From positions 8,213,501 to 8,277,500 of the forward strand of contig NZ_CP121695.1 in NCBI RefSeq assembly GCF_029761915.1: DNA of 64,000 bases, given 5' to 3'. The notes below the pieces were generated by a model. It did no database searches. It was not told the DNA's origin and saw nothing but the letters and a program-made list of their open reading frames with translations. The translations under genes were made by a program, and so were the position numbers. The stretch is from Bradyrhizobium sp. CB1650. Its GTDB lineage: Bacteria > Pseudomonadota > Alphaproteobacteria > Rhizobiales > Xanthobacteraceae. Of this stretch, positions 48,554 through 56,429 are shown piece by piece. Each line of letters opens with the position of its first letter. Position 1 is the first letter of the stretch.

Positions 48554-49435
48554 TCACAGGTTGTCCTCCGAATTTGGAATGAGACCGCGCCGGCGCAAGC
48601 GTGCCGTTAAGGGATCGACGGGCGTAGGCGCGAAGTTCAGCCGCTCGCTGCCGTTCGGATCGCGTGTGAGCACGAGCTGATATCCAGGCAATGTCTGGCG
48701 CTGGACGATCTGACGGACGTCGTAAGCAAAGTGCTTGAGCGGCGAGAGGATGCCGGACTTGGCATGGAGGTGCACAAGGTCAAAACTCCAGCCGCCGTCC
48801 TGGCGTCCACCGTGCTTGCGCATGAGCCGATAGAGCCAGCGCTCAAGTCCGACCGTCAGATCGAAATAAGCGCGGTCGATGGTCAGCACGAGCGCGTCGT
48901 CGATGACGCCGGCATAGAACCAATCAGGCAGGATCAATTCGAGTCCAAATGGGCGACCATCTGCGTCGGCCGTTTCCTTCCACTCGTTGATCCAGGAGAA
49001 GCGATGCCGTCGCCGCTCTGTCGGCTGGCGGATCGATGTCAGCACGGTCGTTGACTGAAGTCTGTCAAGACCAGCCTTCAGCCGATTATAGTCGCGCGCG
49101 CTGGTGCCGCGGCCGAAAAACGTCAGAATCTCGTATGGCGTTGCAGCCATCAAGCGCGAGGTCTTCAAGCCCGCGTCTCGCGCTTCGACGATCTGCGACG
49201 CAGCCCAGATCAGGACATCTGCATCCCAGATGGTCGCCATGCCGTGTTCCGGCACGGCTTCGACACGAATAGCGATCGCGCCGGCACGAAAATCGATCGG
49301 CACCACACGTTTCGTCTTGGTGAGCGAAAAGAAGGGATAGGCCATCAGATCCTGCGCGTCGCGCGGCGCGAGATCGCCGGGCAACGCCCGGAAGAGCTCA
49401 AGCTGCTCGCGCTCGGAACGGTGCTTGCGCCACAT
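48554..49435 (-). CDS. repA: Replication initiator protein RepA
   Basis: Initiator of the RPA/RepA family found in alphaproteobacterial ICEs and plasmids. From ATG 49435 (MWRKHRSEREQLELF) it has 293 residues. Conserved stretches include LMAYPFFSLTKTKRVVPIDF, ATPYEILTFFGRGTSARDYN, and a C-terminal winged-helix-like part (YRLMRKHGGRQDGGWSFDL, SGILSPLKHFAYDVRQIV). Three iterons directly follow its 3' end. No parA gene is present between repA and DUF2840, where one is often found. Confidence 0.9.
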   Translation of the reverse strand: MWRKHRSEREQLELFRALPGDLAPRDAQDLMAYPFFSLTKTKRVVPIDFRAGAIAIRVEAVPEHGMATIWDADVLIWAASQIVEARDAGLKTSRLMAATPYEILTFFGRGTSARDYNRLKAGLDRLQSTTVLTSIRQPTERRRHRFSWINEWKETADADGRPFGLELILPDWFYAGVIDDALVLTIDRAYFDLTVGLERWLYRLMRKHGGRQDGGWSFDLVHLHAKSGILSPLKHFAYDVRQIVQRQTLPGYQLVLTRDPNGSERLNFAPTPVDPLTARLRRRGLIPNSEDNL

Positions 49436-49457
49436 GGTCACTGCTCTCACGCGGCAA

Positions 49458-49739
49458 TCAGCGACGTTCCTGGCCCGCATAGGGGCGCAGCGCGGGATGC
49501 TTCTTGGCCGGCAGCACCGTTCCCTTGCCGGGGTCGGAGGTCGACGTCTTAGCGCCGCGGTCGGCCCACGCTTTCAGGTCATCGACGGCGTAGACGACAC
49601 GTCCGCCAATCTTCCGATAGGTGGGTCCGGTGCCGTACGTGCGATGCTTCTCGAGCGTACGACCGGACAGGCCAAGATATCGCGCCGCCTCCGGCGTACG
49701 CAGGAACCGCGGGGGAAGACCGGCCATCGGATCGGGCAT
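49458..49739 (-). CDS. AlpA/excisionase-like helix-turn-helix protein
   Basis: A 93-residue protein with a MerR/AlpA-type helix-turn-helix (RFLRTPEAARYLGLSGRTLE, then YRKIGGRVVYAVDDLKAW) and a basic, disordered C-terminus. Similar proteins sit before repA in ICE modules; related excisionases such as RdfS act as recombination directionality factors. The start at ATG 49739 fits the conserved MPDPMAGLPPRFL beginning. Confidence 0.85.
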   Translation of the reverse strand: MPDPMAGLPPRFLRTPEAARYLGLSGRTLEKHRTYGTGPTYRKIGGRVVYAVDDLKAWADRGAKTSTSDPGKGTVLPAKKHPALRPYAGQERR

Positions 49740-49871
49740 TTGAGAACTCCAGGAGGACAGCGCACGACGCTTGGCTAGGCCGGCGTGTGTGCGGTCATCA
49801 TGGAGAAGCAGCATCTCGGAGGGGATGCCGAATGTTGGGGGTACGATTTTCGGCACCCCTCGGGGACTGCG

Positions 49872-50330
49872 CTACTCGTCCTTGCGTCCGGGCCGCAGGA
49901 GTTTGCGGTAACCGCCTCGCATCAAGGCGAGGCCGCGTCGCACCAAGCGGACCGTTCGATTGCGCAGATCATGCGTCTTCCACGCACGATCGGGAATCCG
50001 TTTTTTGCCGAAGAGCGCCTCGGCGATCGTGCGATAGCTATTGCCGGCGCTGTGCGCATCGAGCGCACGGATCGCGGCGCTCAGGCGTTCGCGCCGTTGT
50101 TGAGAGACTTTGTGAAATGCAGGACCTGAGGCGCGTCCATTCATCGCGCGCCACAGCCGGCGCGCTGTATGCGCACGCGCGTCGAAATTGGCATCAAGCG
50201 GCAATTCGGCTGCGTATGACGCGCCGAGCACCGGCGGGTCCTTGGACCAGACACGGTGATTTACCGCACCAATGCGTAGCACGGCATGCCAGCCGTCGGC
50301 GGCGCGGCACACCTGGCCAGCTTTAAGGTC
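49872..50330 (-). CDS. DUF2285 half of a split regulator (FseA-like C-terminal part)
   Basis: DUF2285 helix-turn-helix-variant domain: RAADGWHAVLRIGAVNHRVW, ARRLWRAMNGRASGPAFH, SYRTIAEALFGKKRIPDRAW and the end RRGLALMRGGYRKLLRP. It is in the +1 frame relative to the DUF6499 frame upstream and has no convincing start or ribosome binding site of its own. The junction is GCT TGA C: skipping one base at the upstream TGA (50331-50329) reads straight into GAC CTT AAA of this frame. Fused, the product would be about 255 residues. This is the layout of FseA of Mesorhizobium ICEs, made by +1 frameshifting. A plain frameshift mutation is the alternative. Confidence 0.8.
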   Translation of the reverse strand, partial: DLKAGQVCRAADGWHAVLRIGAVNHRVWSKDPPVLGASYAAELPLDANFDARAHTARRLWRAMNGRASGPAFHKVSQQRRERLSAAIRALDAHSAGNSYRTIAEALFGKKRIPDRAWKTHDLRNRTVRLVRRGLALMRGGYRKLLRPGRKDE

Positions 50331-50640
50331 AAGCGGTGGCTGAGACGGCGCTCCGCCGGCGTGACCCTGCGATCTTGACAGGAACGACCGCCGCTAGAAC
50401 CTCAGGCGCCCAAAAGATCGTCTGCTTGTCGAAGGACCTCTGCGGGTCATGGGCGAAAGCAGAGGCCCACCTCCTCCTGAATTCCGCGGTCACTTCGCCA
50501 TCTGGGCTGCTGGCGACCATCGCCTCATATTCGCGTCGGTAGTCCGCGTTGCGGCGTAGACATTCCCAGGCGATGTCGGTGATTTCGGCGTCTTGTAGGC
50601 TCTTGTAGGATTCCGGCGACCGCCAGTCGAATTCAGGCAT
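50329..50640 (-). CDS. DUF6499 half of a split regulator (FseA-like N-terminal part)
   Basis: 103 residues from ATG 50640. The DUF6499 domain is complete: MPEFDWRSPESYKSLQDAEI, TDIAWECLRRNADYRREYEA, FRRRW and TIFWAPEVLAAVVPV. It ends at TGA 50331-50329, exactly where the DUF2285 frame takes over. In many genomes the two domains are one continuous protein; in Mesorhizobium ICEs the pair msi172/msi171 is joined by programmed frameshifting to form the excision and transfer activator FseA. Confidence 0.82.
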   Translation of the reverse strand: MPEFDWRSPESYKSLQDAEITDIAWECLRRNADYRREYEAMVASSPDGEVTAEFRRRWASAFAHDPQRSFDKQTIFWAPEVLAAVVPVKIAGSRRRSAVSATA

Positions 50641-50804
50641 TGCTTCCGCCCCATTGCACACAGCTAACAAGGATTGCGGCGCAATAGGTATGAACGAGGC
50701 GGTTGTAGGAAGCCCCTAGTTTGGCACCACGTGGTGCACTGAAATGACCACCGGTAAGCGGAAGAAAATAGTTCTGCCTGCAAGTTGCCGGCAACGATTT
50801 CCTT

Positions 50805-51076
50805 CTATCTTGAGCCGCACCCGCGTAAGAGCCGTCCCTGCTCGGTTACCCATTTAGCGCGTGCAAGATGACTTTGATATGCGCGCCGCGCTCGATCCGG
50901 CTCTCGCTCTGGGTCCATGTGCAAGACCACTTGCGCCACTTCGCGCCAGCCCGCCCCTCCCCCTCCGCTTGCAGAAGGCGCATGTACGTGACGACATGCT
51001 GTTCGTCATGGGCGGTCAGCACCGGCTCGTTCGGCGCGGCATCTTCGACGTGAGGATCTAGTGGCTGCTTCGACAT
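50805..51076 (-). pseudogene. Small DUF2285-like protein, frameshifted (QseM-like)
   Basis: From ATG 51076 the frame reads MSKQPLDPHVEDAAPNEPVL and DEQHVVTYMRLLQAEGEG, then leaves the family pattern. After a one-base slip in a G-rich tract (GAGGGGGAGGGGCGGG, near 50970) the expected continuation appears: GWREVAQVVLHMDPERE, RARRAYQSHLARAKWVTEQG, ending at 50805. Intact relatives of about 85 residues include the QseM type, which antagonises FseA. A true mutation or a base-calling error in the G-run are both possible. Confidence 0.65.
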
Positions 51077-51310
51077 CAAAAGCTACAATATGCGCGGCAT
51101 TGAAAATCAAATCGTGAGGCGCCAACCTCGGCGCCTCGAACTGTTCCCTGCTGTAGCATATTGCATGCCACCCGCTCGGGCGAGCATTCAAGAAGCCGTA
51201 TTCCGCACAACATTTTCGGCAATCAAAGCTCCGTCGGAGACCTCAAAACACCCAACTCCGCGTATTATAACACGTAGCGCCAAAATACGCGATTGCTTCC
51301 TATCCTGCGG

Positions 51311-51536
51311 ATGGACATTCGCAAGGTCTTTGGGCAAACGCGCGTCGATTTCGACTGGCCCTTGGCTTGAGCCAAGAGGCCGTCGCGGAACGCATGGGCG
51401 TCGACCGGGCCTTCGTGAGCAGCATGGAGCGTGGGCTCCAAAACGCAACACTCCTCACAATCTGGCAGATCGCCCAAGCGCTAGGGTCAGGCCGGCAGAT
51501 CTGCTCGAGGAGAAGGCGTCCAAAGTTCGGTCCTGA
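51311..51536 (+). pseudogene. XRE-family HTH regulator, two frameshifts
   Basis: Joining three frames gives MDIRKVFG, ANARRFRLALGLSQEAVAER, MGVDRAFVSSMERGLQNATL, LTIWQIAQALG, VRPADLLEEKASKVRS, a standard small XRE repressor of about 75 residues. Each break needs one extra G in a G-run (TTTGGG near 51330; CTAGGG near 51485). Divergent from the DUF2285-like gene. Regulators of this kind often control ICE transfer genes. Confidence 0.7.
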
Positions 51537-51746
51537 CCTTCCGCGAGCCGGCGGCCGGAGAGTGCCGGAGTGGGCGCGCGTCGCGATCGCCGATCCAGCT
51601 TGCTGGAGCGGCGGCGATCAGGTCTCCAACAGCGATGTTCCAGGGGCCCGCCTAAGCGGACCCATCAATCGACTTTTCTCTCAGATAGTCATCAATAATG
51701 CTAGCCGATGATTCAATTCGATCCATCGCCCGAGCGAGGATTTGGG

Positions 51747-51776
51747 AAGCCCCGCCCGGCGGACCGGACGGGGCTT
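51747..51776. terminator. Terminator-like hairpin after DUF736
   Basis: Inverted repeat AAGCCCCG (51747-51754) and CGGGGCTT (51769-51776), extended by CCGG/CCGG with one mismatch, around a 4-nt loop. It lies about 10 bp past the DUF736 stop on the minus strand. Confidence 0.6.
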
Positions 51777-51787
51777 GGTGGGCGCTC

Positions 51788-52108
51788 TTACTCGCCGTTC
51801 TTGCGCGGCCGCGACCACAGGAGGGTGTAGCCTTCACCGCCCTCGTCATCGAACAAGTTCGCGTAGATCGGCGCGTTGAACGAAGGATCGTCGAGCTTGA
51901 GCGAGAGGTAGTCGCGGCCCTCTTCGGAGCGCTTCGACCAGGCGGCCCCGATCTCGGCCCGGCCCACGTAGATGCGATGGCTCGGGGCGTTGTCGTTGGA
52001 CCGGTTCGTCTCGGCGACGATGCGGACGCCCTTGGCTTGTAGGCTCAGAGTGACGATCTCGCCCTGGAAATCGTTGCCGACCTTCTTGAAAGAACCGATG
52101 TTAGCCAT
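51788..52108 (-). CDS. DUF736 protein
   Basis: 106 residues of the DUF736 family, small proteins carried by many alphaproteobacterial ICEs and plasmids, function unknown. Starts MANIGSFKKVGNDFQGEIVT; the middle has RIYVGRAEIGAAWSKRSEEG and the end is YTLLWSRPRKNGE. AGGAG precedes ATG 52108. Its common partner (an ArdC-type antirestriction gene) is not seen. Confidence 0.88.
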   Translation of the reverse strand: MANIGSFKKVGNDFQGEIVTLSLQAKGVRIVAETNRSNDNAPSHRIYVGRAEIGAAWSKRSEEGRDYLSLKLDDPSFNAPIYANLFDDEGGEGYTLLWSRPRKNGE

Positions 52109-52797
52109 GTCATTTCTCCTGTTGTGTTTCGAGCCTGCGACCACCGCGGCCTCGATGGCGATCTAGGGCCGAGGACGATCGGCGACCGCACCCGCTCGGG
52201 CCGGAGCGCAGCGGAGGACGCCGTTGTGGCGACTTTCTTGTCTCGCGAGGAATGGGCGAAGCCCAGGGGAAGAAAGTCGTATCAACGGCGTTGCGGCTCA
52301 GACGATCGAGGCGAAGCCGGTCTTCGGCCAGATCAAGCCATCAACGAGGCCACGTGCGTCGCGTGCTGAACCGCAATATCGGGAAAAGACGTGGCGTATC
52401 TCGGTTGTGCTGAACAAGAGGTCGGAACGATTCAGCGCAGAAAGAGAAACAATCTCCTGCAAAGGGCGGTATCGTCTCCCAAGAACGGATCGAGGCAACA
52501 CCGCTCCGCCGCGGCTACGTGAGACTGGCCGAAATGCCGGCGGCTTGATCGAGGAGCTCCGAGGAGGACTGCCTCTCTCGCACTCAGGTTCTTGATCATC
52601 TCCCATTCAGCGCGCCGATCTAACCGAACCTCGTCGACGGTGAAGGCGGTAAACGGTCATGCCTCGGGCCTTGCGGCCGAAAGAACTGATCAGGATAGAA
52701 CATTACAAGAACTTCCGCAACTCATAGCTGCACCTTGGAGCCCAATAACCGGTTGATAAATCTAAGGTATTGTCCAAAACATGGCAAACCTAGTAAA
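52109..52797. other. Intergenic region before hipBA
   Basis: About 690 bp without a recognisable gene; short frames only. The composition becomes AT-rich after about 52680, leading into the hipB operator region. Confidence 0.5.
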
Positions 52798-52918
52798 TGC
52801 TCTTAAGAGCAGATTATATGCTGTTAAAGGCTCTCAAAAGCAAATCATTGCAAAATGCCCTACAATTTATGTATGCTCTTAAGAGCACAATACATAACTT
52901 ATATGGCTTTTAAGAGCA
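52798..52918 (+). promoter_or_regulatory. Operator array of the hipBA operon
   Basis: Perfect palindrome TGCTCTTAAGAGCA at 52798-52811 and 52874-52887, plus degenerate copies GGCTCTCAAAAGCA (52829-52842) and GGCTTTTAAGAGCA (52905-52918), the last touching the hipB ATG. The copies form two pairs with the same 31-bp step. The AT-rich DNA between them probably holds the promoter. The expected binder is the HipB-like antitoxin. Confidence 0.75.
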
Positions 52919-53259
52919 TGGTAGCAACCAACAAACTTCAAAAGGCGCCACCTTACCCCGTGTCGCGGGCTCTCACGCAATTGGGGGCGGATCTTCGTAC
53001 CGCACGCATCCGCCGTAACATGACTATGGAGGATGCGGCCAGCAGAATCGGAACGGGCCTACGCGCTGTTATGGACGCCGAAAAGGGCAAAGCATCGACA
53101 GGTATCGTGGTCTATGCCGGGCTGCTGTGGCTCTACGATATGCTCCAGCCCCTTGAAGAACTCGCTGACCCCTCAAAGGACAAGGAAGGGATTGCCCTGC
53201 AAGCGACGCGGGAACGCAAGCGGGCACGCAAATCCGGGGGGCTCGACAATGACTTCTAA
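52918..53259 (+). CDS. hipB: HipB-like XRE antitoxin
   Basis: 113-residue helix-turn-helix protein (ALTQLGADLRTARIRRNMTM, then DAASRIGTGLRAVMDAEKGK) followed by a basic C-terminal tail. It would bind and neutralise the HipA kinase and repress its own promoter. I start at ATG 52918 (MVATNKLQK); the frame is open upstream through the operators, so those codons are probably not translated. It overlaps hipA by 11 bp. Confidence 0.82.
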   Translation: MVATNKLQKAPPYPVSRALTQLGADLRTARIRRNMTMEDAASRIGTGLRAVMDAEKGKASTGIVVYAGLLWLYDMLQPLEELADPSKDKEGIALQATRERKRARKSGGLDNDF

Positions 53260-54511
53260 AGGCAACACCGAATGCTTCGTCTACATCACGCTGCCCGGTC
53301 AGACCGAAGCGATAACCGCTGGTCGATTCCAGCTCGCCAAGGATCGCCGTGGCAATGCATTGGGCCGCTTCGTCTACGGCAAGTCGTACCTCTCAAACGG
53401 AGATGCGGTCGCGATTGATCCTGTCGAACTTAAATTATCGGGCGAGACTTACGAAACGGGCCGGCTGAATGGCGTCTTTGGCGCGTTACGCGATGCAGGC
53501 CCGGACTATTGGGGTCGCCGTGTCATCGAGAAGCATGCCGGGGTTCCTCAGCTTGGCGAACTTGATTACCTGCTAAATTCAGCCGACGACCGCGCAGGGG
53601 CGCTTGGTTTTGGACTCGGACAACAACCTCCGGCACCACGTCGCAAATTCAACAAGACGCTCGAACTCGCAAAGCTTCAGGAAATCGCCGAAGCCTTGAT
53701 GCGTGAGGAAGATGTAAAAACCGAGGAAGCCGCACAGGTTCAAGACTTGATGCTCCTGGGCACCTCGATGGGCGGAGCCCGTCCGAAAGCTGTCGTCGAG
53801 GACGACGACGGACTCTGGATCGCAAAATTCAACCGCCCGGACGACCGCTGGAACAACACACGCGTCGAGCGCGCGATGATCGAGTTGGCCAAGGCATGCG
53901 GTCTTCGCGTCGTTGAGAGTCGGGTTGTCAGCGTCGGGGCGAAGGACGTTCTCCTCGTCAAGCGCTTCGATCGCACGAAGACGGACAAGGGATACATGCG
54001 TTCGCGGATGATCAGCGGATTAACTGTGCTGCGAGCGGATGAAGCCGTCGAGATGCGCGATCGCTGGTCTTATGTATTGATGGCGGAGGAGATGCGCCGG
54101 GTCACGGAGGAGCCGGAAAAGGACGCCAAAGAACTTTTCCGACGCATGACGTTCAATGCACTGATTTCCAACCTCGACGATCATCCTCGCAACCACGCGC
54201 TGGTAGCGAAGGAGCGGACTTGGCAGCTTTCACCAGCCTATGACCTGACACCCTCCCCCGTTATTTCACTGGAACATCGTGATCTAGCGCTGGAGGTTGG
54301 CGATCAGGGGCGATTTGCAAATGCTAAGAACGTGTTGTCGCAACATACCCGCTTTCTGCTGGATGCAGAAGAGGCCAAAGCGATTGTCGCGAGCATGACC
54401 GAACAAGTGCGCGCCTCGTGGTACGATGTCGTTCGCGGTCAAGGGGTCAGCGAGAAGGACGCCGAAACGATCAGAGGCGCCTTTGTATACCCGGGCTTTC
54501 TGACGGAATAG
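53249..54511 (+). CDS. hipA: HipA-type serine/threonine kinase toxin
   Basis: 420-residue kinase; E. coli HipA phosphorylates glutamyl-tRNA synthetase and causes dormancy and persistence. Visible parts: the N-terminal HipA_N region (about 10-110), a glycine-rich loop with an autophosphorylation-type serine (GTSMGGARPKAVV, about 170-180), the catalytic loop NLDDHPRNH with D310/D311, and the metal-binding YDLTPSP about 20 residues later. All key residues are present. ATG 53249 lies inside the hipB end; the larger frame from 53033 overlaps hipB and is rejected. Next to the ICE module it may act in element maintenance. Confidence 0.9.
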   Translation: MTSKGNTECFVYITLPGQTEAITAGRFQLAKDRRGNALGRFVYGKSYLSNGDAVAIDPVELKLSGETYETGRLNGVFGALRDAGPDYWGRRVIEKHAGVPQLGELDYLLNSADDRAGALGFGLGQQPPAPRRKFNKTLELAKLQEIAEALMREEDVKTEEAAQVQDLMLLGTSMGGARPKAVVEDDDGLWIAKFNRPDDRWNNTRVERAMIELAKACGLRVVESRVVSVGAKDVLLVKRFDRTKTDKGYMRSRMISGLTVLRADEAVEMRDRWSYVLMAEEMRRVTEEPEKDAKELFRRMTFNALISNLDDHPRNHALVAKERTWQLSPAYDLTPSPVISLEHRDLALEVGDQGRFANAKNVLSQHTRFLLDAEEAKAIVASMTEQVRASWYDVVRGQGVSEKDAETIRGAFVYPGFLTE

Positions 54512-54534
54512 AGTGAGGGACGCTTGCTTCCCGC

Positions 54535-55121
54535 CGACTATTTGGATTTGATCGCGACCCTGCGCGGAGATGCGGGGCCATTCTCCATTCCTGGCCAATG
54601 CCGGGAAAGCCAGACAGCTTTCCAAGCTTCGATAGCCTTGCCGATTGGCGAGCCTTTCTGCTGCAATTCGATTTGAACCCCGGTATTCCGCACATCGGTC
54701 GCATGGCTTGATTTCGATCTTATCAAAGCGGGCGAGTTGGTCGGTTTGACCGCGCTAGAGGCTCGCGCTGAACGACAGGTATGGCGGCAAAGAGTTATTG
54801 AGGCGTAGACAGTTCGTCACAGAAAAAGCCAAGCAAGAAACACGCCCCGTCCGAAAGGGCGAAAAGTGGTGGGTCGAGAACGCGACTTTTGCCGATCTGC
54901 TCAAGCATATGGTCGAGCATGATGGTCTAACGGATAGTCAGGTGCCGATGAACCAACGTTGCGGACCGCCATCCAGCGTGGTTGGGCTTCTAACCGGAAC
55001 AACGAGGCCAAGCCTCGCCGAAATCCGCAATGACCTGGCGCATGGGATTCCGTTTCGCGAATTGCCCTGGGCTGGCTTGCTCGAATTGATACGGGACCTC
55101 ATAAACTACGCCTACCGGTAA
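54535..55121 (+). pseudogene. Fragmented gene of unknown function
   Basis: Two protein-like stretches in different frames: SVAWLDFDLIKAGELVGLTA (about 54700-54800) and, after a frameshift near 54795, a 107-codon stretch ending LAEIRNDLAHGIPFRELPWA, GLLELIRDLINYAYR at 55121. The composition suggests one formerly continuous coding region. I do not recognise the family. Confidence 0.4.
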
Positions 55122-55304
55122 TTGTGCGCTCAGGCATCGGGGGCGGAGACAACTCTTCGGCTATCGTCAGTTCTCCGTGCCGTTGCGTCGGCGTCTGGTC
55201 TATGGTCGCGCATGTGCACAAGACGATTCGAATGTTGTTGGCTGGAAAGATCGGTCCGACGGATTTTTTTTAGCGCACTCTTCAAGAATTAGCGCGGTTA
55301 TGGC

Positions 55305-55709
55305 CTACGCCTGCGCCGTAGGTGCACCGTTCTTTGCATCTAGATTTGCCCCGGAGAAGTTGAACTTAAGCAAAGTCATCTCGCGATGCTCGATGCAGCC
55401 CTTTTCTCGAGCGTAATACGCTTGGTAGAACTTGAAATCGGTTCGATTTGCGGCACGGCATTTGTCTTCGATGATTTTACAGATTGCGATTTTCTTGTCG
55501 GTCGGCGTTTTGATCCCGAAAATAATGCCCACCAGATCCTCGAAATGGTAGTGCGCGACGCGGCTCGTGGGATCGGTGAAGTCGTGAAGCATTCCCGTCA
55601 GGATCAGTCGCTGTTCTTTCTCGTAGTGCCAAGCCTCAAGCTTCCGCGTGACACCGTGATTGAACGTGTCCCAGTAACGCTTTTGCCATGCCTGTTCGTC
55701 ATTAAACAT
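55305..55709 (-). pseudogene. DUF2971 protein, C-terminal fragment
   Basis: 134 codons from a possible ATG at 55709. The stretch KLEAWHYEKEQRLIL and HYHFEDLVGIIFGIKTPTDK resemble the C-terminal half of DUF2971 proteins, which are normally about 250-300 residues, so the N-terminal half is missing. Function of the family is unknown; members are common near mobile elements and defence loci. No ribosome binding site is obvious. Confidence 0.55.
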
Positions 55710-56116
55710 ATCGTCCGCACAAGCGCTACGCTGACCGGCACGGTTTGTGTACCACGCTCGCGACAGGATAGGGATTGGCAGGCGACCAAGTGATCGGAAG
55801 AAGAATCTGACGCGTTCTGGACCCATTGTCGGAGACCTGCCGCGCCGATGTCAGCCTTAAGACGACAATCGACCTGTTCACAACAAACAGATCACAAAGC
55901 GCCTGCGATAAGCAGCAATTTTCAATTCGGCACGCCACTTGCTCTATCCACAGCAACGTCACCGATCATTTCGGAGGATTGGTGATGTAAGGCGGGCTCG
56001 GTCGCGCAGTTCACCGCCCAGAGCCTGGTCCGCCGCCGGTTTGCTGGGATTGCGCTTGACATTGCTGTTCGGTAACAGCCGTTGCTCTGGTAGATGTTTG
56101 TCTTGGCATGGGAGTA
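55710..56116. other. Gap between the DUF2971 and IS3 fragments
   Basis: About 400 bp of short frames with nothing recognisable. Confidence 0.35.
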
Positions 56117-56338
56117 AAGAAACGAGCCTGGCGCGACAACGTTTTCGTCAGCGGCTGTGGCGCAGCGTCAAAATTCGAGGAGGTCTATCTGCGCGCCAAC
56201 GACACCGTGCCCGACGCCCGCGCCTCGATCCGCCGATACATCGACTTTTACAATGGCCCGCGTCCCCACTCGCGCCTTGGCGGCGGCCCCCCGGATCAAG
56301 CTTACTTCAACCCGCTGCCGTTCCGCGCGGCGACCTAA
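56117..56338 (+). pseudogene. IS3-family transposase OrfB C-terminal remnant
   Basis: Reads WRDNVFV, then a local frame slip (RLWRSVK is in the neighbouring frame), then FEEVYLRANDTVPDARASIR, RYIDFYNGPRPHSRLGGGPP and DQAYFNPLP, the standard end of IS3-type OrfB. Only the last third of the transposase remains. It ends about 90 bp upstream of the GH127 gene. Confidence 0.85.
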
Positions 56339-56429
56339 CTCTGGCAGAAGCTCCACTTATCGACGCGGAATTGCTGTCCAGAAAACCGCGACCACTCAGT
56401 TTACAATATTCCACAGGAGCTTGCCGGAA

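Noticed and set aside
53033..53248. N-terminal extension of hipA
   Set aside because: It overlaps most of hipB in another frame; the conserved HipA start is at 53249.
56157..56429. N-terminal extension of the GH127 frame
   Set aside because: The extra 91 codons run out of frame through the IS3 remnant; the AGGAG site and twin-arginine leader fix the start at 56430.
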